This document shows positions 55,077 to 63,922 of a stretch of DNA of 64,000 nt, piece after piece; positions within the stretch are counted from its first letter, which is position 1, and each line of letters opens with the position of its first letter. A model generated the notes under the pieces. The model worked only from the letters and a program-made list of their open reading frames with translations. It searched no databases and had not been told where the DNA came from. Source of the DNA: an uncultured Clostridia bacterium (GTDB taxonomy: Bacteria; Bacillota; Clostridia; Peptostreptococcales; Anaerovoracaceae); contig CAKQQT010000006.1 in assembly GCA_934271235.1 (NCBI GenBank), forward strand, positions 1-64,000. Reading direction: 5' to 3'. The translations under genes were made by a program, and so were the position numbers.

Positions 55077-55624
55077 GATAAATACCTCCGCAGCATTCGT
55101 ATGATGTTTTTCTCCGCTGTTCGCGCTGTAAGCACATCATAGCATAAGACACCGAGAAGCACAAGGCGATCTCCATATGAATAAAACTTGTATATTTTGC
55201 GGTACAAGCCTGCGCTAAGCGGGCGGGGCAGCCGTAAAAGAGCAAAAAACGCGGATCAGAGGTAAGACGGACAGGCTCAGCCCGGAAAAAACAACCAAGG
55301 GCAAGGCGAGCAGGGCGGGGTCGGCTGTTTGCAACGTCTTGCGGGTACCGACGGTAAATGTGGATTATGTATACAAGTGATTTTATAAATATACACGATA
55401 AAGTGGTAATGTATTAGCACGATAAACCAGCAGAAAATACGACAAAAAAGCAAAGGAAATCCTAGCGGAATTTAAGCAAAAGTACTGAATTTTAGAGAAT
55501 TCTCTAAAAAAACTATGGCATATTTTTCACAAAAATATTATAATATTAGGTAAGAAATGAGCGTGCGTCGCACTGCATAAAAACCCGTATTACATGAATA
55601 ATTATAAAGAAATGGAGAAGAAAA
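55077..55624 (+). promoter_or_regulatory. Long regulatory region upstream of hutH
   Basis: A 548-nt gene-free stretch. It contains a perfect 20-bp palindrome TTTTAGAGAATTCTCTAAAA (55490-55509), directly followed by a promoter, ATGGCA (55515-55520) and TATAAT (55539-55544) with an 18-bp spacer. Further upstream, TGTATACA is at 55368-55375. The G+C-rich part 55200-55340 shows no gene or clear RNA fold. Transcription would begin near 55551, leaving a leader of about 75 nt. Confidence 0.6.
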
Positions 55625-57166
55625 ATGGCAGTAATTATCAATGGTCGTGACCTCACGATTGAACAGGTTATCAGCGTATGCAGACATCACGAAAAGGTAG
55701 AGCTTGCTCCGGAAGCAGTCGAAGCTGTGAAAAAAGCAAGAGCATATGTTGAAAAGAAAGTTGCCGAAAAAGCCGTTGTATACGGATTGACAACCGGATT
55801 CGGCAAGTTCGCGAGCGTTGCGATCGATACCGATCAGACGGCGGAACTTCAAAGGAACTTAATTATCAGCCACACCTGCGCAATGGGTAAGCCATACGAG
55901 CAGAAGTATGTCAGAGCAGCGATGCTTCTGAGAGCGAACTCCTTATCAAGAGGAAACTCCGGCATCCGGCTTGAAACATTACAGACTTTGATCGACATGC
56001 TGAACGCAGGCATCCACCCGATCGTACCGGAAAAAGGCTCCGTAGGCGCATCCGGCGACTTGGCGCCGCTTTCCTGTATCGCGCTGGGATTGATCGGTCT
56101 GGGAAAAGTAGAATATAAAGGCGAAGTCATCGAAGCGAAAGACGCTTTTGAACAGGCAGGACTTACCCCGGTCGTTCTGGCTTCCAAAGAGGGACTGGCA
56201 CTCAATAACGGCACACAGATGCTCACGGCTGTCGGCCTGAACACCTTGTACGACGCGATGCATCTGATGAAGATTGCCGATATCGCTGGCGCGCTGACAG
56301 GAGAAGCCCTGCATGCGATCGCGAAAGCTTACGACCCGAAGACGCATCTTCTGAGAGGACATCAGGGACAGATCGATGTCGCGGAAAACATGCGGAACCT
56401 GCTCGCGGGATCCAAGAATGCGCTGCCGCTGCATCCGACCAAGGTACAGGATCCGTACTCACAGAGATGCCTGCCGCAGATCCACGGTGCATCCAGAGAT
56501 GCCATTGCCTATGTATACGGAGCGGTATCCAGAGAGATCAATGCCGTGACCGACAATCCGATCGTATTCCCGGACGAAGATGAAGTCATCTCCGGCGGCA
56601 ATTTCCATGGACAGCCGATGGCGCTTGCCTTTGACTTCCTGAAGATCGCGATCTCCGAGCTGGCAAACGTAGCGGAAAGAAGAACCGAGAGACTGGTCAA
56701 CCCGGCATTGTCCGAGGGACTTCCGGCATTCCTGGTAAAAGAGGGCGGTCTCAATAACGGTTTCATGATCGCGCAGTATGCATCCGCATCCATGGTATCC
56801 GAAAACAAAGTTTACGACCATCCGGCATGCGTGGACTCCATTCCGACTTCCGCAAATCAGGAAGACCATGTATCCATGGGATCTACTTCCGCAAGAACCG
56901 CGGCAATGGTACTCGACAACGCGCAGAAAGTCATCGGCATTGAACTGGCATCCGCTGCACAGGCGATCTGGCTGCGTCAGGAAATGGGCGAACACGGGAT
57001 CGACAACCTGGCGCCGGCGACCAAAGCAGCCTATGATTTCATCCGTGAAACCGCAGCACCGGTTGAAAAAGATATCATCATGATCGATTATCTGGCAAAA
57101 TTCGACGAAATGATCAAAGACAATTCCATTCTGGAAGCAGTCGAAAAAGTCGTAACCTTAAAATAG
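55625..57166 (+). CDS. hutH: Histidine ammonia-lyase
   Basis: The 513-residue first enzyme of histidine degradation, which removes ammonia to give urocanate. The self-made MIO cofactor comes from A142-S143-G144 in SVGASGDLAPL, the expected position, and VYGLTTGFGKFA holds the active-site Tyr. Length is normal. GGAGAAG precedes the ATG. First gene of a five-gene operon with hutU, hutI, fchA and ftcD. A short hairpin (AGAACC/GGTTCT, 57177-57194) follows the stop. Confidence 0.96.
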   Translation: MAVIINGRDLTIEQVISVCRHHEKVELAPEAVEAVKKARAYVEKKVAEKAVVYGLTTGFGKFASVAIDTDQTAELQRNLIISHTCAMGKPYEQKYVRAAMLLRANSLSRGNSGIRLETLQTLIDMLNAGIHPIVPEKGSVGASGDLAPLSCIALGLIGLGKVEYKGEVIEAKDAFEQAGLTPVVLASKEGLALNNGTQMLTAVGLNTLYDAMHLMKIADIAGALTGEALHAIAKAYDPKTHLLRGHQGQIDVAENMRNLLAGSKNALPLHPTKVQDPYSQRCLPQIHGASRDAIAYVYGAVSREINAVTDNPIVFPDEDEVISGGNFHGQPMALAFDFLKIAISELANVAERRTERLVNPALSEGLPAFLVKEGGLNNGFMIAQYASASMVSENKVYDHPACVDSIPTSANQEDHVSMGSTSARTAAMVLDNAQKVIGIELASAAQAIWLRQEMGEHGIDNLAPATKAAYDFIRETAAPVEKDIIMIDYLAKFDEMIKDNSILEAVEKVVTLK

Positions 57167-57264
57167 TGACGCAAACAGAACCCACACAGGTTCTATCCAA
57201 TCAGGAAAGATAAAAAAGACAAAACAAAAACAGACTGAAAAAAGGAACAGGAGGAACCGATATT

Positions 57265-59289
57265 ATGCTCAAAAATGAAGAAATCAAGGGCGCAATGACC
57301 ATTCAGCTCGGAAACGAGTACCCGGATTATCCGGAATTTGCGGAAGGCATCCGCCGTGCCCCGGACAGAGGATTCCGGCTGACCAAGGCGCAGACCAAGA
57401 TCGCGCTCAAAAACGCGTTAAGATACGTACCGGAAGAACTGCATGAAAAGCTGGCGCCGGAATTCATGGAAGAACTGACGACCCGCGGCAGGATCTATGC
57501 TTACCGTTACAGACCGAATGAAAGGATCTACGGCAAGCCGATCGACCAGTACAAAGGCAAATGTCTGGCCGGAAAGGCTTTCCAGGTTATGATCGACAAC
57601 AACCTCGACTTTGACGTTGCGCTTTATCCGTATGAACTGGTCACTTACGGAGAAACCGGCTCGGTATGCCAGAACTGGCTGCAGTACCGGCTGATCAAAA
57701 AATATCTCGAAGAACTGACGGAAGACCAGACTCTGGTCGTAGAATCCGGACATCCGCTGGGACTGTTCCCGTCCAAGCCGACCGCGCCGCGCGTCATTAT
57801 CACCAACTCCATCATGGTCGGTATGTACGACAATCTTGACGATTGGGAGATCGCGGAAGAAATGGGCGTTGCCAACTACGGACAGATGACAGCAGGCGGC
57901 TGGATGTATATCGGACCGCAGGGCATCGTACACGGCACGTTCAACACCATCCTCAACGCAGGCAGAAAAGAACTGGGCGTACCGGAAGACGGCGATCTGG
58001 CCGGACATACCTTTGTATCCTCCGGTCTCGGCGGCATGAGCGGTGCACAGCCAAAGGCGGCCAACATCGCCAACGCTGTCGGCATTTTCGCGGAAGTGGA
58101 TCTTTCCAGGATCCAGACCAGACACGATCAGGGCTGGGTCGATGTGATCATGGATGATATCGATGAGATCTTCAAGCTGGCAAAAGAAAAGATCGCGGCC
58201 AAGGAGTCTATCTCCATCGCTTATCACGGCAACATCGTCGACCTGCTCGAAGCAGCGGTAGAAAAGAATTTCCACATCGACCTGCTTTCCGACCAGACTT
58301 CCTGCCACAATGTTTATAACGGCGGTTACTGCCCGGTCGGCATGACCTTTGAAGAACGGACCAGAGAGCTGCACGAAAACCGTGACAATTTCATCAAAGA
58401 AGTAGACAAGACCCTGCACAGACATTACAAAGCGATCAAGGCATTGACCGAAAGAGGTACTTATTTCTTCGATTACGGAAACTCTTTCATGAAAGCTATG
58501 TATGACGCCGGCGTTAAGGAGATCTCCAAGAACGGTTATGACGATAAAGACGGATTCATCTGGCCGTCTTACGTAGAAGACATCATGGGACCGATCCTCT
58601 TCGACTACGGCTACGGTCCGTTCCGTTGGGTATGCCTGTCCGGCAAGCCGGAAGATCTGGACGCGACCGACAAGGCAGCGATGGAAGTCATCGATCCGAA
58701 CCGCCGCGGTCAGGACAGAGACAACTGGATCTGGATCCGCGACGCCAAGAAGAACAAACTGGTCGTCGGCACACAGGCACGTATCCTGTACCAGGATGCA
58801 GAGGGAAGACGCGACATCGGTCTGGCGTTCAATAAACTGGTCAGAGAAGGCAAGATCGGACCGGTCATGATGGGACGTGACCACCATGACGTATCCGGCA
58901 CGGACTCTCCTTTCCGGGAAACTTCCAATATCAAGGACGGTTCCAATGTTATGGCAGACATGGCGGTACAATGCTTCGCCGGCAACGCGGCAAGAGGCAT
59001 GTCGCTCTGCGCGCTGCACAACGGCGGCGGCGTTGGTATCGGCAAGGCGATCAACGGCGGCTTCGGTCTCCTGCTTGACGGCTCCGAAAGAGTCGATGAG
59101 ATCCTGAGATCCGCGATGATGTGGGACGTTATGGGCGGCGTAGCCCGCAGAAACTGGGCGAGAAACGATCATGCGGTCGAAACTTCCGTTGCGTACAACA
59201 AGAACTACGCAGGCAAAGGACACATCACCATTCCGTTCATCGCGGATGAAGAGCTGGTAGATGAAACCGTAGATAAATTCGTAAAATAA
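57265..59289 (+). CDS. hutU: Urocanate hydratase
   Basis: The 674-residue NAD+-dependent enzyme that converts urocanate to imidazolone propionate. ESGHPLGLFPSK, GGMSGAQPKAANIA and DQTSCHNVYNGGYCP are hallmark segments. It is the long form (about 670 residues) rather than the 555-residue form of Pseudomonas or Bacillus. AGGAGG lies before the ATG. A G+C-rich hairpin (59301-59330) follows between hutU and hutI. Confidence 0.95.
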   Translation: MLKNEEIKGAMTIQLGNEYPDYPEFAEGIRRAPDRGFRLTKAQTKIALKNALRYVPEELHEKLAPEFMEELTTRGRIYAYRYRPNERIYGKPIDQYKGKCLAGKAFQVMIDNNLDFDVALYPYELVTYGETGSVCQNWLQYRLIKKYLEELTEDQTLVVESGHPLGLFPSKPTAPRVIITNSIMVGMYDNLDDWEIAEEMGVANYGQMTAGGWMYIGPQGIVHGTFNTILNAGRKELGVPEDGDLAGHTFVSSGLGGMSGAQPKAANIANAVGIFAEVDLSRIQTRHDQGWVDVIMDDIDEIFKLAKEKIAAKESISIAYHGNIVDLLEAAVEKNFHIDLLSDQTSCHNVYNGGYCPVGMTFEERTRELHENRDNFIKEVDKTLHRHYKAIKALTERGTYFFDYGNSFMKAMYDAGVKEISKNGYDDKDGFIWPSYVEDIMGPILFDYGYGPFRWVCLSGKPEDLDATDKAAMEVIDPNRRGQDRDNWIWIRDAKKNKLVVGTQARILYQDAEGRRDIGLAFNKLVREGKIGPVMMGRDHHDVSGTDSPFRETSNIKDGSNVMADMAVQCFAGNAARGMSLCALHNGGGVGIGKAINGGFGLLLDGSERVDEILRSAMMWDVMGGVARRNWARNDHAVETSVAYNKNYAGKGHITIPFIADEELVDETVDKFVK

Positions 59290-59350
59290 CAGAAAGATCG
59301 GCAGGCTGCCCGCCGCAGGCGGCGGCCTGCTCTCTTTGAGAGGAAACAAT

Positions 59351-60589
59351 ATGGCAACCTTACTGATAAAAAATATCGGCACCTTGCAGACACCGGTCGG
59401 CAGCTTTGCGCACAAGGGAAAACAGCAGGGTGAAAACCGTAAACTGCATCAGGCCGCGGTTCTCGCGGAAGACGGCATCATCAAGGCTATTACCGCGGAC
59501 GGGAAGCTCCCGTGCAGAGAAGAAGACGCAGATACCGTGATCGACGCAGAGGGCAATCTGGTGACGCCCGGTCTGGTCGACGGCCACACGCACATGGTGT
59601 TCGGCGGCTATCGGCAGAATGAGATCTCGCTCAAGCTCAAAGGCGCCGGTTATCTGGACATCCTCCGGGCAGGCGGCGGTATCAACGATACCGTCAAAAA
59701 AACGCGCGAAGCGGATTTTGATGAACTCTACGCAAAGACAGAGGGCTTCTTGGATGAAATGATGGATCTGGGCGTGACGACCTGCGAAGCGAAGAGCGGC
59801 TACGGCATCGATCTTGAGACAGAAGTCAAGCTGTTGGAAGTGCTCAAAGCATTGGATAAAAACCACCCGATGGATCTCGTGTCCACTTTCATGCCCGCAC
59901 ATGTCGTGCTGGCGGATTGGAAAGGCAGAGAAGACGAATTCATTCAGCTTTGCATTGACGAAATGATGCCATATGTCAAAGAGCACGACTTGGCAGAGTT
60001 CATCGATATTTTTACGGAAGACTCCGTTTTCGATGTGGCGCAGAGCCGCAGATATCTGGAAGCGGCAAAGAAGCTCGGCTTTGGACTCAAGATCCATGCG
60101 GACGAGATCGAAGCCATCGGCGGCAGTGTACTGGCGGGCGAACTGCACGCGACATCCGCGGAGCATCTGATCGTGATCGACGATGCAGGCATGGCGTCCA
60201 TGGCCAAGGGCGGCACGATCGCGATGTGCCTGCCTGCGACCTCGTTCTATCTGGGCGCGACCTTTGCGCCGGCGCGCCGCATGATCGATGAATTTGAGAT
60301 CCCGGTGGCTATGGCGACCGACTTCAACCCGGGTTCCTGCCCATCGCTGAACCTGCAGTTCGTCATCAACCTCGGCTATCTCAAATATCGGATGACGCCG
60401 GAGGAGATCTTGACCGCGGTTACGATCAACCCTGCCTGCGGCATCGGCCGCGGCGGAACCGTGGGAACGCTGGAAGAAGGCAAACAGGCAGATATGGTCA
60501 TCTGGAACGCGCCGAATATGGAGATGCTCTGCTACCGTTTCGGTTCCAATATGGCATTACAAACGATCAAGAAAGGAATTTTGGTATAA
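59351..60589 (+). CDS. hutI: Imidazolonepropionase
   Basis: A 412-residue amidohydrolase that opens imidazolone propionate to N-formimino-glutamate. The metal motif is DGHTHMVFGG, later ligands are in KIHADEIEA and the ATDFNPGS Asp, and CEAKSGYG is conserved. ATG at 59351 has AGAGG upstream; a longer in-frame reading from 59336 adds five residues only. Ends 4 nt before fchA. Confidence 0.95.
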   Translation: MATLLIKNIGTLQTPVGSFAHKGKQQGENRKLHQAAVLAEDGIIKAITADGKLPCREEDADTVIDAEGNLVTPGLVDGHTHMVFGGYRQNEISLKLKGAGYLDILRAGGGINDTVKKTREADFDELYAKTEGFLDEMMDLGVTTCEAKSGYGIDLETEVKLLEVLKALDKNHPMDLVSTFMPAHVVLADWKGREDEFIQLCIDEMMPYVKEHDLAEFIDIFTEDSVFDVAQSRRYLEAAKKLGFGLKIHADEIEAIGGSVLAGELHATSAEHLIVIDDAGMASMAKGGTIAMCLPATSFYLGATFAPARRMIDEFEIPVAMATDFNPGSCPSLNLQFVINLGYLKYRMTPEEILTAVTINPACGIGRGGTVGTLEEGKQADMVIWNAPNMEMLCYRFGSNMALQTIKKGILV

Positions 60590-60593
60590 AACT

Positions 60594-61217
60594 ATGAAAT
60601 TAGTAGATATGACAGTGAAAGACTATCTGGACCTTTTGAAGTCGGACGCACCGGCACCGGGCGGCGGTTCCGTGAGCGCGCTTTCCGCGGCACAAGGCGT
60701 CGGCCTGGTCGCGATGGTCGCGTCTCTGACCATCGGCAAGGAACGTTACAAGGACTTCGAAGCGGATTGCATCGCGGCGAAAGAAGAAGCGGAAGCGCTC
60801 TATGACAAGCTGACTGCAGCGATCGATAAAGATACCGAAGCCTTTAATCTGGTGTCTGCGGCGTTCAAAATGCCGAAAGATACCGATGAGTTAAAAGCAG
60901 CCAGAAGCAAGGCGATCGCAGACGCAACACTCAAAGCAACGGAAGTTCCGTTTGAAACTCTGACACTCTGTTTAGAGGGCCTGAAAGTAACCGCAAAACT
61001 CGTCGGCAGATCCAATCCGAACGCGGCGTCGGATCTCGGCGTGGCAGCGCTGAACCTGCTGGCAGGAATCAAGGGCGCATGGCTGAACGTGCTGATCAAC
61101 CTGCCGGGCGTTAAGGATGAAGCGGCAAAGGCAGGCTTTGAAACAGGAGCAGCGATGGTCGCAGAAGCAGAGAAGCTGGCGGCAGAGATTTATGAAAGCG
61201 TAAAAGCATCGTTATAA
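60594..61217 (+). CDS. fchA: Formimidoyl-THF cyclodeaminase
   Basis: A 207-residue all-helical cyclodeaminase that turns 5-formimino-THF into 5,10-methenyl-THF and ammonia. The N-terminal DAPAPGGGSVSALSAAQGVGL is the family signature. In mammals this activity is fused to the formiminotransferase; here it is a separate gene placed 17 nt before the transferase. Confidence 0.93.
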   Translation: MKLVDMTVKDYLDLLKSDAPAPGGGSVSALSAAQGVGLVAMVASLTIGKERYKDFEADCIAAKEEAEALYDKLTAAIDKDTEAFNLVSAAFKMPKDTDELKAARSKAIADATLKATEVPFETLTLCLEGLKVTAKLVGRSNPNAASDLGVAALNLLAGIKGAWLNVLINLPGVKDEAAKAGFETGAAMVAEAEKLAAEIYESVKASL

Positions 61218-61234
61218 GCGAAAGGAGAACAAAA

Positions 61235-62131
61235 ATGGCACAGATTATTGAAAGCATTCCGAATATTTCCGAGGGCAGAAGACAGGACGTGATCGAGGCC
61301 TGCGTGGATCAGATCCGTACAACGCCGGGCTGCACGCTGCTGAACTATTCTTCGGATCCGAACCATAACCGGACCGTCATCACCTACATCGGCGATGCCA
61401 AAGGCGTGGAAGAAGCAAGCGTCAAACTGGCAAAAAAGGCAGTGGAACTGATCGACCTGACCAAACATACCGGTGAACACCCGAGAATGGGCTGTGTGGA
61501 CGTTATGCCGTTCGTACCGGTCAAGGACGCGACCAACGAGGAGTGCGTGGCATTATCGCAGGTTGTCGGAAGACGCATCGCGGAAGAAGCGGACCTGCCG
61601 GTTTTCCTGTATGAAATGTCCGCGACACGCCCGGAAAGAAAGAATCTGGCAACGATCCGCAAAGGTCAGTTTGAGGGTATGGCCGAAAAAGTACAGCAGG
61701 AAGAATGGGAACCGGATTTTGGCGGCAGAAGGATCCATCCGACCGGCGGCGTCGTCGCAGTCGGCGCAAGACCGCCGCTGGTAGCTTACAATCTGAACCT
61801 CAATACTTCGGATGTACAGATCGCGAAGAATATCGCGAAGATCATCCGCGAAAAGGACGGCGGCTTAAGATGCGTCAAGGCAATGGGCTTCATGCTCGAG
61901 GACCGCGGCATCGCGCAGGTCTCCATCAACATGACCGACTACCGCGTAACTCCGCTCTATCGAGTCACGGAGCTGGTCAAAGCAGAAGCAAGAAGATACG
62001 GCGTACAGGTGATCGGAACCGAAGTCATCGGTCTTTGCCCGATGAAGGCGCTGGTAGACTGCGCGGAATATTATTTACAGATCGAAGATTTTGATTTTGA
62101 CGCACAGGTCTTGGAAAATTACATTTTATAG
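61235..62131 (+). CDS. ftcD: Glutamate formiminotransferase
   Basis: A 298-residue transferase that passes the formimino group of formiminoglutamate to THF, releasing glutamate. IPNISEGRRQDVIE at the N-terminus and HPRMGCVDVMPFVPV are hallmark segments. No HutG-type hydrolase is present, so the pathway depends on THF; this connects with the THF riboswitch and folT 7 kb upstream. Confidence 0.95.
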   Translation: MAQIIESIPNISEGRRQDVIEACVDQIRTTPGCTLLNYSSDPNHNRTVITYIGDAKGVEEASVKLAKKAVELIDLTKHTGEHPRMGCVDVMPFVPVKDATNEECVALSQVVGRRIAEEADLPVFLYEMSATRPERKNLATIRKGQFEGMAEKVQQEEWEPDFGGRRIHPTGGVVAVGARPPLVAYNLNLNTSDVQIAKNIAKIIREKDGGLRCVKAMGFMLEDRGIAQVSINMTDYRVTPLYRVTELVKAEARRYGVQVIGTEVIGLCPMKALVDCAEYYLQIEDFDFDAQVLENYIL

Positions 62132-62179
62132 TGTATAATAAAGATTGCCGACGCTCTTGCGGAGGCAATCATATTTTTT
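62111..62179 (+). promoter_or_regulatory. gntR promoter overlapped by the hut operon terminator
   Basis: TTGGAA (62111-62116) and TATAAT (62134-62139), 17 bp apart, span the end of ftcD and form a strong promoter. Directly after it, GATTGCC (62143-62149) pairs with GGCAATC (62164-62170) and is followed by six T (62174-62179), a terminator for the hut operon. Transcripts from this promoter would start at about the base of the stem. Confidence 0.75.
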
Positions 62180-62193
62180 AGCAGGAGACATCA

Positions 62194-62856
62194 ATGACTA
62201 CCAAGGAGTTTTCCAATTCGTTTTCTCTCACCGACGAGATCGCGGACGTTGTGCGCGAGCGGATCTTAAAGGGGGAATACGAGATCGGAGAAAAGATCAA
62301 AGAAAATCAAATCGCAACCGAGCTTCGCGTCAGCCGCACGCCGATCCGTGAAGCTTTTAAACTTTTGGAAAACGAAGGGCTGATCGACTATGTGCCGAAC
62401 CGCGGCTGTTTTGCCAAGGGGTTTACCAAGCAGGACGTCGAAGACATCTACGCCGTGCGGGAAGCGTTGGAAGAGCTGGCGGTGCGCTGGGCGGTCGCCC
62501 GCATTACGGACACAGAGGTCGCGGAGATGGAAGAACAATGCGACCTGATGGAATTCTACACCCGCAAAAAAGACAAAAAACGGGTTTTGGAAATGAATTC
62601 GTCTTTCCACGATGTGATCTACGCATCCGCCAAAAGTCGTTTTTTGGCGCAGGTGCTGCGGTCGTACAAAGATTACATCGATAAGACCAGAAAATCGATC
62701 TTTTACGAGCAGTCTTATCTGGAATCTATCCTTAAAGAACATCGGGCGATTCTGGAGGGCATCCGTGAAAGAAACGAGGAAAAAGCCGTCGCGGCCATGG
62801 CCAGACATTTAGAGTGTTCGCAGGCGCGGGCCGAGGCTGTTTGGAATTTAAAATAA
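62194..62856 (+). CDS. GntR-family regulator, FCD subfamily
   Basis: A 220-residue regulator with a GntR winged helix at residues about 10-75 (NQIATELRVSRTPIREAFKLLE) and a helical FCD domain at about 85-215. It directly follows the histidine operon with its own promoter and is the best local candidate for controlling hut genes. It is distinct from the FCD regulator at 16627. Confidence 0.88.
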   Translation: MTTKEFSNSFSLTDEIADVVRERILKGEYEIGEKIKENQIATELRVSRTPIREAFKLLENEGLIDYVPNRGCFAKGFTKQDVEDIYAVREALEELAVRWAVARITDTEVAEMEEQCDLMEFYTRKKDKKRVLEMNSSFHDVIYASAKSRFLAQVLRSYKDYIDKTRKSIFYEQSYLESILKEHRAILEGIRERNEEKAVAAMARHLECSQARAEAVWNLK

Positions 62857-62888
62857 AGCAGAATACAGAAGAACAGAGGCAGGAGCAT

Positions 62889-63737
62889 ATGAGAAAGGGA
62901 GAGAAACAACAAAAGCAGAAATTGAGCACGGCGAGATGGATCGTGATCTTAGTCTGCGCGGCGGTGTTCCTTTTTTCGCTCTATAACATCATCGATATTT
63001 TTCAGAAGTACAGCCAGTCAAAGGAGATCTATGACAATGCGGAAAAGACGTATACAGTGCCGGTTGAAGAGGAAGAGTCGATCCCGCCGGTCATCGACTT
63101 TGAAGCGCTGACGGCAGTCAACAAGGATGTGATCGGCTGGATCTTTGTCGAGGGTACCGACATCAACTACCCGCTGCTCAAAGGCAAGACGAACAAACAG
63201 TACCTGTTCCAGTCCTACGAGAAGAAATACGCGGTTGCCGGCAGTATCTTTTTGGATTACCGCTGCAGCGAAGATTTCAGCGACTACAATACCGTAGTAT
63301 ACGGTCATAATATGAAAAACGGGACCATGTTCGGCAAGCTCGACAAGTATCTCGAAAAAGATTATCTTGAAAAGCATCCGTACGTCTATATCATCCTGGC
63401 AGACGGAAGCTGGAACAAATACCGAGTATTTTCCTGCTATCAGGCCCCGGTCGACGGCGCGACCTACGATCTGCCGACTGACACCAAAAAAAAGATCAAA
63501 GCCTTTGTCAACCTGCTCAAGGAAAAGAACCTGTACGCGCAGGGGTCTGACACGGAAACAGGAGATCACGCTGCCGATCCGGTGTATACGCCGACCGGCG
63601 AGGACCGGATCCTGACGCTCTCCACCTGCACCAACGACAGCCGCAACGACGTGCGCTTTGTGGTGAACTGCGTGCTGGAAGAGATGGGGACCACCGTGAC
63701 CGCAGTGAACGCAGAAAAGAATGATTTGACAGATTGA
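62889..63737 (+). CDS. srtB: Class B sortase
   Basis: A 282-residue membrane-anchored transpeptidase. The N-terminal membrane helix is WIVILVCAAVFLFSLYNII. Catalytic His is in VVYGHNMKNGTMFG, Cys in TLSTCTND, and Arg follows in DVRFVV; the extra N-terminal helices fit class B. It joins surface proteins to cell wall or pili. No sorting-signal protein is in the window. ATG at 62889 has GGAG upstream; the frame is open further 5' but without homology. It confirms a Gram-positive-type wall. Confidence 0.9.
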   Translation: MRKGEKQQKQKLSTARWIVILVCAAVFLFSLYNIIDIFQKYSQSKEIYDNAEKTYTVPVEEEESIPPVIDFEALTAVNKDVIGWIFVEGTDINYPLLKGKTNKQYLFQSYEKKYAVAGSIFLDYRCSEDFSDYNTVVYGHNMKNGTMFGKLDKYLEKDYLEKHPYVYIILADGSWNKYRVFSCYQAPVDGATYDLPTDTKKKIKAFVNLLKEKNLYAQGSDTETGDHAADPVYTPTGEDRILTLSTCTNDSRNDVRFVVNCVLEEMGTTVTAVNAEKNDLTD

Positions 63738-63848
63738 AAAAAATATTTTAAAATAGGAAGCATAAGAAATGGCCGTCAGAAGGCGGCGGGAAGATTACCA
63801 TGAAGGTAGTGCGATCACAAGCGCTGTTTTTGTGGTTTTTTGTTTTTT
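63726..63848 (+). promoter_or_regulatory. larE promoter and leader with internal terminator-like hairpin
   Basis: TTGACA (63726-63731) and TAAAAT (63749-63754) with a 17-bp spacer overlap the sortase stop. The leader then shows GCCG/CGGC (63772-63787), ATTACC/GGTAGT (63794-63810) and ATCACAA/TTGTGGT (63814-63837, partly G-U) followed by two T runs to 63848. The last hairpin is terminator-like, either for the sortase gene or as an attenuator of larE. Confidence 0.5.
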
Positions 63849-63922
63849 GAAGAAGGGCGACCTTTCATCGTCTGAGATAGAAACGAAGATGACAGACAGA
63901 TTACAGAATGGAGGCCAAAGAT

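Noticed and set aside
57418..59415. A 665-codon minus-strand open frame across hutU
   Set aside because: Long but without family motifs; it is the complement of a strongly conserved gene. Similar antisense frames over 15029-16177, 40422-41621, 49705-50859 and 52193-53419 were dropped for the same reason.
63771..63840. Naming the larE leader as a specific riboswitch class
   Set aside because: It does not match the consensus of THF, ZTP, NiCo, fluoride, cyclic-di-GMP or TPP aptamers as I know them.
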